17,600 bases of DNA from assembly GCA_902782475.1 (NCBI GenBank), contig CACZNR010000168.1:1-17600 (forward strand), given 5' to 3'. Each line of letters begins with the position of its first letter. Position 1 is the stretch's first letter. The notes below the pieces were generated by a model that was given only the letters and a program-made list of their open reading frames with translations, ran no database searches and had not been told where the DNA came from. A program made the position numbers and the translations under genes. This DNA is from an uncultured Eubacteriales bacterium (GTDB taxonomy: Bacteria; Bacillota; Clostridia; Christensenellales; Christensenellaceae). Below are positions 6,626 through 14,066 of this stretch, piece by piece.

Positions 6626-6718
6626 TATGAGGGAGTAGTTTGCGTATCAAAGATACGTGATAAAACCAACAACACATCTGTAAACAGAATGGTTTTAACT
6701 TAATTGACGAGACTCGTG
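6626..6718 (+). promoter_or_regulatory. yybP-ykoY family (Mn2+-sensing) riboswitch aptamer
   Basis: P1 is formed by TATGAG (6626-6631) with CTCGTG (6713-6718). Immediately inside P1 lie GGAGTAG (6632-6638) and, on the 3' side, GACGAGA (6706-6712). These correspond to the two conserved loop sequences that dock to form the metal site in yybP-ykoY RNAs (GGAGUAG and the GCAAGA-type strand in the Lactococcus yybP structure). Between them are a hairpin GCGTATC/GATACGT (6642-6648/6652-6658) and a stem TAAAACC/GGTTTTA (6661-6667/6691-6697) with a small inner hairpin. This class controls Mn2+ exporters and P-type ATPases, fitting the downstream gene. Recognition is by pattern, not by a covariance search. 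Confidence 0.88.
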
Positions 6719-6752
6719 CAGCGAACAGGTAATTGTTTGTGCACGTTTTTTT
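6715..6752 (+). terminator. Riboswitch-controlled intrinsic terminator
   Basis: The left arm at 6715-6727 (CGTGCA then CGAACA, one bulged G) pairs with TGTTTGTGCACG (6734-6745) and is followed by seven T (6746-6752). Its first four bases (CGTG, 6715-6718) are also the 3' strand of aptamer P1, so the two structures exclude each other. Metal binding that stabilises P1 should allow read-through, giving an ON switch. The ribosome site follows six bases after the T-run. Confidence 0.88.
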
Positions 6753-6768
6753 ATAAGTGGAGGTTTTA

Positions 6769-9408
6769 ATGAAGTTTTACAACGAAAAAGCAGAGGAAGT
6801 CCTGGAAAGACTTGGTTCATCTCAGCAGGGTCTGACTAACGCTGAGAGTGAAGCACGCCTTGAAAGAGACGGAAAGAACAAGCTTGTTGAACCAAAGAAG
6901 GAGTCACTTGTAAAGAGATTCTTCAAACAGCTGGCTGACCCGATGATAATAATACTTCTGGTATCAGCAGTTATCAGTGGTGTCACAGCAGCTTATGCGA
7001 ACGAGTCATTTGCAGATGTGTTCATAATACTCTTCGTAGTAATTATGAACTCCATCCTGGGTGTCGTACAGGAGAGCAAGGCCGAGCAGGCTATCGAAGC
7101 ACTCAAGAAGATGACTCTTGCTACATCAAAGGTCATAAGAGACGGAAAGATCGAACTGGTCAATTCAGAAGATATTGTCAAGGGTGATATAGTCATCCTT
7201 GAAGCAGGAGACTCTGTACCGGCGGACGGAAGGATAATTGAGTCCAACTCCATGACGATAGAGGAATCCGTTCTTACCGGTGAATCAGTTCCATCTGAAA
7301 AGTATGTCCATGAGATAGAACATGACGGTGACGTTCCTCTTGGTGACAGACATAACATGTGCTACATGGGCAGTACTGTTGCTTATGGAAGAGGGCTTGC
7401 AGTCATCACGGCAACCGGTATGGAAACTGAGATGGGTAAGATCGCCAATGCCCTTAATGATGCAAAGGATGAAAAGACACCTCTGCAGTTGAGGCTCGCT
7501 CAGCTGAGCAAGATACTTACATATCTCGTATTATGCATCTGTGCAGTAATATTCCTCGTTGGAATAGTAAGAAACGGCAGCTTCACTATTCCGGTCATCA
7601 TTGATTCCTTCATGATAGCAGTCAGCCTTGCTGTTGCCGCAATTCCTGAAGGCCTGGTGGCTGTTGTAACGATCGTTCTTTCAATCGGTGTTACAAAGAT
7701 GTCCAAGAGAAACGCGGTAATAAGAAAGCTTACTGCTGTTGAGACACTTGGATGCACACAGGTAATATGCTCTGATAAGACTGGAACTCTTACCCAGAAC
7801 AAGATGACTGTAGTAGATTACAGATCATCTGATGAGCAGCTCCTTGCAAAGGCAATGGCGCTGTGCAGTGACGCAGAACTTGATGACGATCATAACGCAC
7901 AGGGCGAGCCTACAGAGGCAGCTCTTGTAAACTATGCGTATAAGATCGGACTCAACAAGACAAATCTTGCTAAGACCTGTCCAAGAATCGGAGAAGCTCC
8001 TTTTGATTCCATGAGAAAACTCATGAGCACAGTACATTCTGAAAACGGAAGATTCTTCCAGTATACAAAGGGTGCTCCTGATGAAGTTGTAAAGAAATCC
8101 AATTACATCCTGGAAGATGGAGAGGTAAAGGAATTTACTCCTGAAAAGAAGACTGCTGTACTTGGTCAGATGACTGAGATGGCAAATCAGGCTCTAAGAG
8201 TCCTGGCAGCTGCATACAGGGAATACGACAGTGAACCTGAAAGCTATGGTGCTGAAGATCTTGAAAAGGATATGATCTATATCGGTCAGGTCGGAATGAT
8301 CGACCCAATAAGACCTGAGGTCAAGGACGCCGTTGATATGTGCAAGAAGGCCGGAATCAACGTAGTAATGATCACAGGTGACCACAAGAATACTGCTACA
8401 GCCATAGCTCAGCAGCTTGGCATCCTCAGAGAGGACTCAGAGGTAGTTACAGGTGCAGAACTCAACGATATATCAGATGAGGACTTCGATGAGAGGATCA
8501 AGCACATAAACGTATATGCAAGAGTTCAGCCTGAGCATAAGGTAAGGATAGTCAAGACCTGGAAGAAGCTCGGCATGATCACAGCCATGACTGGTGACGG
8601 TGTTAACGATGCTGCATCCATAAAGGAAGCTGATATCGGTGTCGGCATGGGCATAACAGGTACAGACGTTACAAAGAACGTTGCTGATATGGTCCTTGCA
8701 GACGACAACTTCGCTACTATAGTATCTGCTGTAGAAGAGGGAAGAAAGATCTATGACAACATCAAGAAATGCATCCAGTTCCTGCTTGCTTCTAACCTCA
8801 GTGAGGTACTGAGCATATTCGTATCCACACTTCTCGGATTTACGATCCTTGAGCCTGTACACATCCTTTGGATCAATCTTGTTACCGACTCATTCCCGGC
8901 ACTTGCCCTTGGAATGGAAGGTGCAGAGAGCGATCTCATGAGCAAGAAGCCACGTTCCTCAAAGGAAGGCATATTCTCCAACGGTGTAGGACTTGACGTT
9001 ACATACCAGGGAACAGTAATCTCTATACTTACACTTCTTGCCTATGTAATAGGACATTTCATGGAGACAGGAACATGGGAATTCGTAAACAGTGCAGACG
9101 GAATGACAATGGCATTCATAACCATGTCAATGGCTGAGATATTCCATGCATTCAACATGAGATCACAGAGACACTCAATATTCCATTTGAAGAGCCACAA
9201 TTTCTGGCTGTATGGTTCAATGATACTGTCCTTCGTTCTTACACTGACAGTTATCTACATACCTGGTCTTGCAAAACTGTTCAAGTTTGAGGAGATCAGC
9301 ATAGTGGAATATCTGGTAGCACTTGGCCTTGGATTCATGATCGTGCCTGTAGTTGAAATCGTAAAGTATTTCCAGAGAAAGGCAGAAAGCAAGGCACTCA
9401 ATAAGTAA
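6769..9408 (+). CDS. P2A-type cation-transporting ATPase (Ca2+/Mn2+ efflux)
   Basis: An 879-residue membrane pump using ATP to export a divalent cation. Landmarks are the actuator TGES (170-173), PEGL in TM4 (293-296), the phosphorylation site SDKTGTLT with D336, the nucleotide-binding KGAPDE (434-439), ITGDHKNTA (535-543), and the hinge TGDGVND (608-614). The SERCA cation ligands are kept: E295 in PEGL, N676 and E679 in TM5 (ASNLSEVLSIF), and N703, T706 and D707 in TM6 (WINLVTD). This places it in P2A, a group that includes Ca2+ pumps and the Mn2+ exporters of lactic acid bacteria. The upstream yybP-ykoY riboswitch favours manganese efflux in vivo. The ATG at 6769 follows TGGAGG (6758-6763) by five bases; the in-frame GTG at 6757 is part of that ribosome site. 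Ten TM helices are expected and four C-terminal ones are visible. Confidence 0.93.
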   Translation: MKFYNEKAEEVLERLGSSQQGLTNAESEARLERDGKNKLVEPKKESLVKRFFKQLADPMIIILLVSAVISGVTAAYANESFADVFIILFVVIMNSILGVVQESKAEQAIEALKKMTLATSKVIRDGKIELVNSEDIVKGDIVILEAGDSVPADGRIIESNSMTIEESVLTGESVPSEKYVHEIEHDGDVPLGDRHNMCYMGSTVAYGRGLAVITATGMETEMGKIANALNDAKDEKTPLQLRLAQLSKILTYLVLCICAVIFLVGIVRNGSFTIPVIIDSFMIAVSLAVAAIPEGLVAVVTIVLSIGVTKMSKRNAVIRKLTAVETLGCTQVICSDKTGTLTQNKMTVVDYRSSDEQLLAKAMALCSDAELDDDHNAQGEPTEAALVNYAYKIGLNKTNLAKTCPRIGEAPFDSMRKLMSTVHSENGRFFQYTKGAPDEVVKKSNYILEDGEVKEFTPEKKTAVLGQMTEMANQALRVLAAAYREYDSEPESYGAEDLEKDMIYIGQVGMIDPIRPEVKDAVDMCKKAGINVVMITGDHKNTATAIAQQLGILREDSEVVTGAELNDISDEDFDERIKHINVYARVQPEHKVRIVKTWKKLGMITAMTGDGVNDAASIKEADIGVGMGITGTDVTKNVADMVLADDNFATIVSAVEEGRKIYDNIKKCIQFLLASNLSEVLSIFVSTLLGFTILEPVHILWINLVTDSFPALALGMEGAESDLMSKKPRSSKEGIFSNGVGLDVTYQGTVISILTLLAYVIGHFMETGTWEFVNSADGMTMAFITMSMAEIFHAFNMRSQRHSIFHLKSHNFWLYGSMILSFVLTLTVIYIPGLAKLFKFEEISIVEYLVALGLGFMIVPVVEIVKYFQRKAESKALNK

Positions 9409-9454
9409 TTATAAGCTGCTATTAGCATCTAGATAACAGTTTATGATTATATAT

Positions 9455-9522
9455 ATACCAGCTCAGTCAAAAAGCAAAAATATTTTAAGAATATTCTTGC
9501 TTTTTACTGACTGAGATGGTAT
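9455..9522 (+). repeat. Long imperfect inverted repeat, probable terminator after the cation ATPase
   Basis: Nested complementary segments pair across 68 bases: ATACC/GGTAT (9455-9459/9518-9522), CTCAGTCA/TGACTGAG (9462-9469/9508-9515), AAAAGCAA/TTGCTTTT (9470-9477/9497-9504) and AATATT/AATATT (9479-9484/9490-9495) around a five-base loop. The inner half, GCAA..TTGC flanked by A5 and T5, resembles a bidirectional intrinsic terminator, but the outer CTCAGTC arm extends well past the T-run. This is unusual for a terminator. It could be a small palindromic element. Confidence 0.7.
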
Positions 9523-9525
9523 CAT
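9497..9525 (+). promoter_or_regulatory. Candidate rpmB promoter inside the inverted repeat
   Basis: TTGCTT (9497-9502), a 17-base spacer and TATCAT (9520-9525), the latter preceded as TGG-TATCAT, form an extended -10 promoter. The start is predicted near 9532, about 35 bases ahead of rpmB. The -35 lies in the 3' arm of the inverted repeat. Confidence 0.55.
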
Positions 9526-9566
9526 TTTATGCGTTGTAACAATATATCGTAAGGAGGTGTCAAAAA

Positions 9567-9755
9567 ATGAAATACTGTGAGGTATGTCATAAGGGAGTTG
9601 TTTCTGGAAACAACGTTTCTCACTCAAACAGAAAGAGCAAGAGAAAATGGGCTCCAAATGTACAGAGAGTTAAAGTCATCGATAATGGCACAGTTACAAG
9701 AAAATATGTATGCACACGTTGTTTAAGATCAGGGTTAGTACAACGTTCTATCTGA
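9567..9755 (+). CDS. rpmB: 50S ribosomal protein L28, zinc-ribbon (C+) form
   Basis: A 62-residue basic ribosomal protein. C4-x2-C7 and C49-x2-C52 form the zinc-binding pairs of the C+ L28 type. GVVSGNNVSHSNRKSKRKWAPNVQ is the conserved rRNA-binding core. The ATG at 9567 follows a full AAGGAGGTG (9551-9559) by seven bases, the strongest ribosome site in the window, as expected for a highly expressed gene. The Cys pairs imply that this copy depends on zinc. Bacteria with a second zinc-free L28 repress that copy through Zur, but no paralogue is seen here. It is monocistronic, with a terminator 19 bases downstream. Confidence 0.97.
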   Translation: MKYCEVCHKGVVSGNNVSHSNRKSKRKWAPNVQRVKVIDNGTVTRKYVCTRCLRSGLVQRSI

Positions 9756-9773
9756 TGATAATTGTATCGATAT

Positions 9774-9806
9774 AAAAAATCGGTTGGTAAATCCAATCGA
9801 TTTTTT
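9774..9806 (+). terminator. Intrinsic terminator of rpmB
   Basis: A 14-bp stem pairs 9774-9787 with 9793-9806 (AAAAAATCG at the base, one G-U) around a five-base loop. The 3' arm ends in TTTTTT and is A/T symmetrical, so it could work in both directions. Confidence 0.92.
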
Positions 9807-9823
9807 GTTTGTTCATTTTCCTG

Positions 9824-9853
9824 TTGATAAAATCAGGTCTTTCTTTTTATAAT
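9824..9853 (+). promoter_or_regulatory. Promoter of the DUF3842 gene
   Basis: TTGATA (9824-9829), an 18-base spacer and a perfect TATAAT (9848-9853) predict a start near 9860, about 27 bases before the ATG. Confidence 0.75.
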
Positions 9854-9886
9854 CTTAATAGTATTTAAGGGATAGGGGAGTATGTA

Positions 9887-10300
9887 ATGAAAAGGATACT
9901 CGTTATAGATGGTCAGGGTGGAAGCCTTGGAAAACTCATAGTTGAAAAGATATGTTCTCTGGATAATAAGGATCTTGATATCATTGCCGTAGGTACCAAC
10001 GTCATTGCTACCCAGGCGATGCTAAAGGCCGGAGCAAGCGAAGGAGCTACAGGTGAAAATCCTGTGATATATAATTCCTCCATTGCAGACATAATAATAG
10101 GGCCTATCGGGATAGCATTTGGAAATGCACTCAATGGTGAGATCACACCGGCCATGGCGCTTGCCGTTACAAGCAGTCTTGCACACAAGATCTTCATACC
10201 GATAAACAAGTGCAATCACGTTATAGTAGGACTAAGAGACGATGTATCGTTATCTGCACTGCTGGATGATGTGATCAGTGAATTGAAAAGCGTACTGTAA
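9887..10300 (+). CDS. DUF3842 family protein, function unknown
   Basis: A 137-residue soluble protein recognised as DUF3842. It begins MKRILVIDGQGGSLG, a glycine-rich loop at 9-15 after a first beta strand, which suggests a nucleotide-binding Rossmann-like fold. AVGTN (34-38), ATGENPV (54-60) and DIIIGPIGI (68-76) follow, then IPINKCNH (104-111), a conserved Asn/Cys-containing strand end. The family is common in Lachnospiraceae and other Clostridia and has no established function. The ATG follows AGGGGAG (9874-9880) by six bases. The gene has its own promoter and terminator, so its position between rpmB and the uracil permease says little about its role. No membrane segment or signal peptide is evident. 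Confidence 0.85.
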   Translation: MKRILVIDGQGGSLGKLIVEKICSLDNKDLDIIAVGTNVIATQAMLKAGASEGATGENPVIYNSSIADIIIGPIGIAFGNALNGEITPAMALAVTSSLAHKIFIPINKCNHVIVGLRDDVSLSALLDDVISELKSVL

Positions 10301-10319
10301 AAACCATTCATAGTTTATT

Positions 10320-10357
10320 AAAGAACCGTTCTTTTTTTCTTTACAAACGGTTCTTTT
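10320..10357 (+). terminator. Intrinsic terminator of the DUF3842 gene
   Basis: AAAGAACCGTT (10320-10330) pairs perfectly with AACGGTTCTTT (10346-10356) around a T-rich 15-base loop, followed by T and CG. The T-run is short but the stem is strong. Confidence 0.85.
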
Positions 10358-10367
10358 CGTATAAAAT
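10340..10367 (+). promoter_or_regulatory. Candidate promoter of the uracil permease
   Basis: TTTACA (10340-10345), a 16-base spacer and TAAAAT (10362-10367) overlap the 3' half of the preceding terminator. The predicted start is near 10374. No PyrR-type attenuator or purine/pyrimidine riboswitch fits in the short leader. Confidence 0.5.
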
Positions 10368-10397
10368 ATTTATAGATTACTTTTAGGAGATACAATC

Positions 10398-11804
10398 ATG
10401 TCTGAAAAAGAACGTACAATTGGTTACTTACCTGACGAGAGACCTCCGTTCGGTAAGCTGTTACTGTATGCTATACAGCAGATCATAGTAATGTTCCCGG
10501 CTACAGTAACTGTCGCACTTATTACTAATTTTCACATTTCAACAACAATATTTGCCAGTGGATTAGCAACGATTTGCTTCCTTTTCATTACAGGAAGAAA
10601 GATCCCGCTCTATTATGGATCAAGCTTCTCATATCTGTCAGCTATCCTGGGCATAATGGCCGCTAAAGCTGCTGAAGGTGCCGATCTCAATACTCAGATC
10701 TCATATGCACAGTTCGGTATCATTATGTCCGGTATCGTATCCATTGTTGCAGGTCTTCTTGTTAACCTGGCTGGAAGAAACGTTATCGAAAAGATACTTC
10801 CTCCAACCATCACAGGACCTATCGCCATGGTCATTGGTCTTACACTTGCAAGCAATGCCTTGAACGATGCAGCATCAATCGCTATCGATGCAGCAGGAAC
10901 ACTTGCTGTAGCTGAGAGTGAAGTTGCTGCAGCATCTAATTATGCTTGGATCTGCTCATTCGTAACACTTATCTCAACAATAATCCTCTCAGTTTACCTG
11001 AAGGGCTTCTGGGGACAGTTACCACTGCTTTTCGGACCTATCATCGGATGTCTGGTTGCACTTGTTATATACCTCATTACAGGAGTGAGCCTTTTCAGAG
11101 TACTTCCATCAACTGCTAACTCCGGAATATTCGCACTTCCAGAATTCACACTGCCGAAGCCTTCATGGGAAGCAGTTGCAGCTATAATGCCTATAGCAAT
11201 AGCTACTATCCCTGAGTCATCAGCACATATCTATCAGCTCGATATATATGTAAACAAGCTTGCCAAGGACAAGAAGTCAAATAAGACATACAACATCGCT
11301 GATCTTCTTGGCAGAAACCTTATCGGTGATGGTCTCGGAGACATGATCTCAGCTGCTGTCGGTGGTCCTGCAGGAACAAACTATGGTGAGAACATTTCAG
11401 CCATGGCTATCACAAGAGTATTCTCAGTACCAGTTCTCATGGTTGCTTCAATACTCGCTATGGTGATCTCCTGCTTCACACCTCTTATCAACGCTATATA
11501 TGCTATTCCTACATCAGTTATCGGCGGACTTGAGATATTCCTCTTCGGTGCTATAGCTGCTCAGGGTATCGCAATCATGATCGATAAGAAGTCTGACATG
11601 TTCGATCCTAAGAACATTGCTGTTATCGCTACAATAATGATCATAGGAATCGGCGGAAACTACGGCTTCCCAAATGGTACGATCCCATTCTTCGGAGTAG
11701 ACGTTCCATGTATCGCAGGAGCCGCAATATTTGGTATAGTCCTCAACCTCTTACTCAGCATCGGTGAGAAGAAGAAGGAAAACAAGGAAACAGCTCAGGA
11801 CTGA
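10398..11804 (+). CDS. uraA: NCS2 family uracil permease
   Basis: A 468-residue inner-membrane proton symporter of the nucleobase-ascorbate (NCS2) family; uracil uptake for pyrimidine salvage is the likely role. TM1 carries YAIQQIIVMFPATV (24-37), equivalent to the QHxxAMFGATV of UraA. TM3 carries YGSSFSYLSAI (73-83), with the GSSF substrate loop. IATIPESSAH (268-277) provides E273, and GGPAGTNYGEN (322-332) provides E331, the two acidic residues that contact uracil and couple protons in UraA. The NYGEN form is typical of uracil rather than xanthine transporters. The spacing between the two glutamates is about nine residues larger than in E. coli UraA (a cytoplasmic loop rich in Lys). The ATG follows AGGAG (10385-10389) by eight bases. 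A minor chance remains that it takes another nucleobase. Confidence 0.88.
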   Translation: MSEKERTIGYLPDERPPFGKLLLYAIQQIIVMFPATVTVALITNFHISTTIFASGLATICFLFITGRKIPLYYGSSFSYLSAILGIMAAKAAEGADLNTQISYAQFGIIMSGIVSIVAGLLVNLAGRNVIEKILPPTITGPIAMVIGLTLASNALNDAASIAIDAAGTLAVAESEVAAASNYAWICSFVTLISTIILSVYLKGFWGQLPLLFGPIIGCLVALVIYLITGVSLFRVLPSTANSGIFALPEFTLPKPSWEAVAAIMPIAIATIPESSAHIYQLDIYVNKLAKDKKSNKTYNIADLLGRNLIGDGLGDMISAAVGGPAGTNYGENISAMAITRVFSVPVLMVASILAMVISCFTPLINAIYAIPTSVIGGLEIFLFGAIAAQGIAIMIDKKSDMFDPKNIAVIATIMIIGIGGNYGFPNGTIPFFGVDVPCIAGAAIFGIVLNLLLSIGEKKKENKETAQD

Positions 11805-11822
11805 TATTAATTAACTGAATTC

Positions 11823-11858
11823 ATGAAACAACGGCATTTCTGCTGTTGTTTCATTTTT
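11823..11858 (+). terminator. Intrinsic terminator of the uracil permease
   Basis: A 14-bp stem with ATGAAACAACGGCA at 11823-11836 and TGCTGTTGTTTCAT at 11841-11854 (one G-U) encloses a TTTC loop, followed by TTTT. Confidence 0.92.
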
Positions 11859-11890
11859 ATAGGCGAAGTGTATACTTACAACTAGTGAAC

Positions 11891-11919
11891 TTGAAAAGGA
11901 ATTGTATTATTAATATAAT
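11891..11919 (+). promoter_or_regulatory. Promoter of the yloU-fakA operon
   Basis: TTGAAA (11891-11896), a 17-base spacer and a perfect TATAAT (11914-11919) predict a start near 11926, 27 bases before the yloU ATG. Confidence 0.85.
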
Positions 11920-11952
11920 TTACCTAACTCAAAACAGAAAGGAAAAATACAA

Positions 11953-12318
11953 ATGAGTGCTATTCTTGAGAACGAACTTGGTGCAATAACATTTACTGAT
12001 GACTACATTGCTTCACTGGTAGGTATGGCTGCAACAGATTGCTATGGTGTTGTAGGTATGGCCTCACAGCAGAAAATGGCTGATGGCATTGCAGAACTTC
12101 TTGGACGTGATAATTACAAGAGGGGAGTAAAGATCGAAACAAATTCTGATCATTCCATCAAGATCCAGTTATTCATCATTGTTCAGTATGGCATTTCAAT
12201 AGTGGCCATAGTAGACAGCATCATTTCAACTGTTAAGTATCAGGTTGAGAATTTTACAGGTCTTACTGTTTCAAATGTTGATGTTGTAGTTAGTGGGATC
12301 AGAGTTCAGGCTGACTGA
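11953..12318 (+). CDS. yloU: Asp23/Gls24 family protein (YloU)
   Basis: A 121-residue protein of the Asp23/Gls24 (DUF322) family. It opens with LGAITFTDDYIASLVGMAATDCYGVVGM, the family's N-terminal helix and Gly-Val-x-Gly turn. VKIETNSDHSIKIQLFIIVQYG strands and an SIISTVKYQVENFTGLTVSNVDVVVSGI ending follow. There is no membrane segment. Larger relatives are alkaline-shock or envelope-stress proteins anchored at the membrane by partners; the short YloU form is almost always found before the FakA/YloV gene, as here (23-base gap), but its biochemical role is not known. The ATG follows AAAGGA by nine bases. It shares a promoter and transcript with fakA. Confidence 0.92.
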   Translation: MSAILENELGAITFTDDYIASLVGMAATDCYGVVGMASQQKMADGIAELLGRDNYKRGVKIETNSDHSIKIQLFIIVQYGISIVAIVDSIISTVKYQVENFTGLTVSNVDVVVSGIRVQAD

Positions 12319-12341
12319 TCCTGTATAGGAGGAAGTAAGAA

Positions 12342-14006
12342 TTGGCTGTAAAGACTATTAATGCCCAGATGTTCAAGGATATGGTAATAGCATCCGCGAA
12401 CGCACTGGAGCATAACAAGCAAACCATAAACGATCTGAACGTATTTCCTGTGCCGGATGGAGATACAGGAACAAATATGTTCATGACTGTTGCTTCTGCT
12501 GTAAGAGAAGTATCTGCCGTAGAATCAGAAAAAGTCGGACCTTTTGCTAAAGCCATGGGAACAGGTGCTTTGAAAGGTGCAAGAGGTAACTCCGGTGTTA
12601 TAACATCCCAGCTCTTCAGAGGTTATTCCAAGGCTATATCTCCTGATACAGTCGAGATTACAACTCAGGATTTCATAAAGGCTATAGATCTTGGTGTAAA
12701 GTCTGCATACAAGGCTGTTATGAAACCAAAGGAAGGAACTATCCTTACAGTTGCAAGGGCAATGGCTGAAGAGGCCAACAAATATATTGAAGAAGATATC
12801 GATTTCGAGACCCTTATTGACAACGTAATAAATGCAGCAGAAGTGATGCTTCAGAAGACACCTGATATGCTTCCGGTACTTAAGGAAGCAGGAGTAGTTG
12901 ACTCCGGTGGTGCAGGACTCATCACTATCTATAACGGATTCAGAAGAGCCATCAAAGGCGAACAGATAATCGATGAACTGGACCTCGCTAAACCAGCTAA
13001 GAAAGAGGAGAACATACCTGCTGCAGCAAGGGAAGACATCTCAACTGCAGACATCATATTCCAGTACTGTACTGAATTCTTCATTACAGACATGAAAAAG
13101 CCTGTAGATGAAAAGCTTCTTGATCAGGTTAGAGAGAAGCTCCTGAAGATAGGTGACAGCCTCGTTGTTGTAGGTGATACTCAGTTAATTAAGATCCATG
13201 TACATACAAATGATCCTGACAAGGCTCTCCGTGTAGCACTTGATCTCGGACAGCTCACAAGAGTTAAGATCGAGAATATGAGAGATCAGCACTCTTCTAT
13301 AGTTGAGTCTGAGGAGCCTGCAAAGGAACCTGAACTGGGACCAAAGAAGGATATCGGTATCGTAGTCGTTTCTTCAGGAGAAGGACTTGATGCCATTTTC
13401 AAGGACTATAATGCTGACCAGATAGTATCCGGCGGACAGTCAATGAATCCCAGCACGGACGACATCTACAAAGCTGTAGAAAAGGTCAATGCAGACAATA
13501 TAATAATCCTTCCTAATAACAAGAATATCATCATGTCTGCAGAGCAGGTAAATGACCTTACAGAAAAGAACATATATGTCGTTCCAACAAGATCATTCCC
13601 TCAGGGACTTTCAGCTCTGCTTGCATTCTCTGACACAGTTTCAGTTGATGAGAATATCGAGAACATGAAGGAAGCCATCTCCACTGTTAAGTCAGGATCA
13701 CTTACCACAGCCATCAGAGACAGTAAGGTCGGAGATATCGAAGTATCCGAAGGCGAATATATCGGTATCAATGAAGGAGATATAGTATCACATAGCTTTG
13801 ACATGAATGAAGCTGTAATGGACCTCCTTGACAAGATGACAGATACAGATGTGGACTCCATCATATCTCTGTACTACGGTGAGAATGTAACCAAGGAAAA
13901 GGCTGAAGAGATCGGTTCTCTCATTGAAGAGAAATACGAGGACTTCGATATAGAGATATTACAAGGCGGTCAGCCTGTATATGATTTCATTCTTTCAGTA
14001 GAGTGA
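12342..14006 (+). CDS. fakA: Fatty acid kinase, ATP-binding subunit FakA (YloV)
   Basis: A 554-residue DAK2-domain protein. With a FakB (DegV-type) acyl carrier it phosphorylates exogenous or recycled fatty acids to acyl phosphate for phospholipid synthesis. The N-terminal DhaL/Dak2 domain shows NVFPVPDGDTGTNM (33-46), whose D39 and D41 hold Mg-ATP, and ALKGARGNSGVI (76-87). A central linker domain follows from about 215 (TEFFITDMKK), and the C-terminal Dak1_2 domain from about 340 (KDIGIVVVSSGEGLDAIF), ending GQPVYDFILSVE. The start is a TTG at 12342. AGGAGG (12327-12332) stands nine bases upstream, and MAVKTINAQMFKDM aligns residue for residue with the B. subtilis YloV start MSIRTLDGRTFAEM. 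It is cotranscribed with yloU. No FakB gene is in the window. Confidence 0.94.
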   Translation: MAVKTINAQMFKDMVIASANALEHNKQTINDLNVFPVPDGDTGTNMFMTVASAVREVSAVESEKVGPFAKAMGTGALKGARGNSGVITSQLFRGYSKAISPDTVEITTQDFIKAIDLGVKSAYKAVMKPKEGTILTVARAMAEEANKYIEEDIDFETLIDNVINAAEVMLQKTPDMLPVLKEAGVVDSGGAGLITIYNGFRRAIKGEQIIDELDLAKPAKKEENIPAAAREDISTADIIFQYCTEFFITDMKKPVDEKLLDQVREKLLKIGDSLVVVGDTQLIKIHVHTNDPDKALRVALDLGQLTRVKIENMRDQHSSIVESEEPAKEPELGPKKDIGIVVVSSGEGLDAIFKDYNADQIVSGGQSMNPSTDDIYKAVEKVNADNIIILPNNKNIIMSAEQVNDLTEKNIYVVPTRSFPQGLSALLAFSDTVSVDENIENMKEAISTVKSGSLTTAIRDSKVGDIEVSEGEYIGINEGDIVSHSFDMNEAVMDLLDKMTDTDVDSIISLYYGENVTKEKAEEIGSLIEEKYEDFDIEILQGGQPVYDFILSVE

Positions 14007-14028
14007 CAGATTTATTACGAATTTAAGG

Positions 14029-14066
14029 AATAGACAGACATTTTTTGTTTGTCTATTTTATTTTTT
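14029..14066 (+). terminator. Intrinsic terminator of yloU-fakA
   Basis: AATAGACAGACA (14029 onward) pairs with TGTTTGTCTATT (14046-14056/57; one G-U) around a T5 loop, followed by TTATTTTTT. It separates fakA from recG. Confidence 0.85.

Noticed and set aside
6757..6768. GTG start for the cation ATPase
   Set aside because: The GTG is the first part of the TGGAGG ribosome site serving ATG 6769.
8473..8862. 129-codon minus-strand open frame inside the ATPase
   Set aside because: A codon-bias shadow of a highly conserved coding region; Cys/Tyr/Val-rich nonsense composition.
9463..9657. Minus-strand open frame across the inverted repeat and rpmB
   Set aside because: It is antisense to L28 and ends in the hairpin; no start signals.
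10301..10397. PyrR attenuator or uracil/purine riboswitch before the uracil permease
   Set aside because: After the DUF3842 terminator only about 40 bases remain; no anti-terminator pair or known aptamer core is visible.
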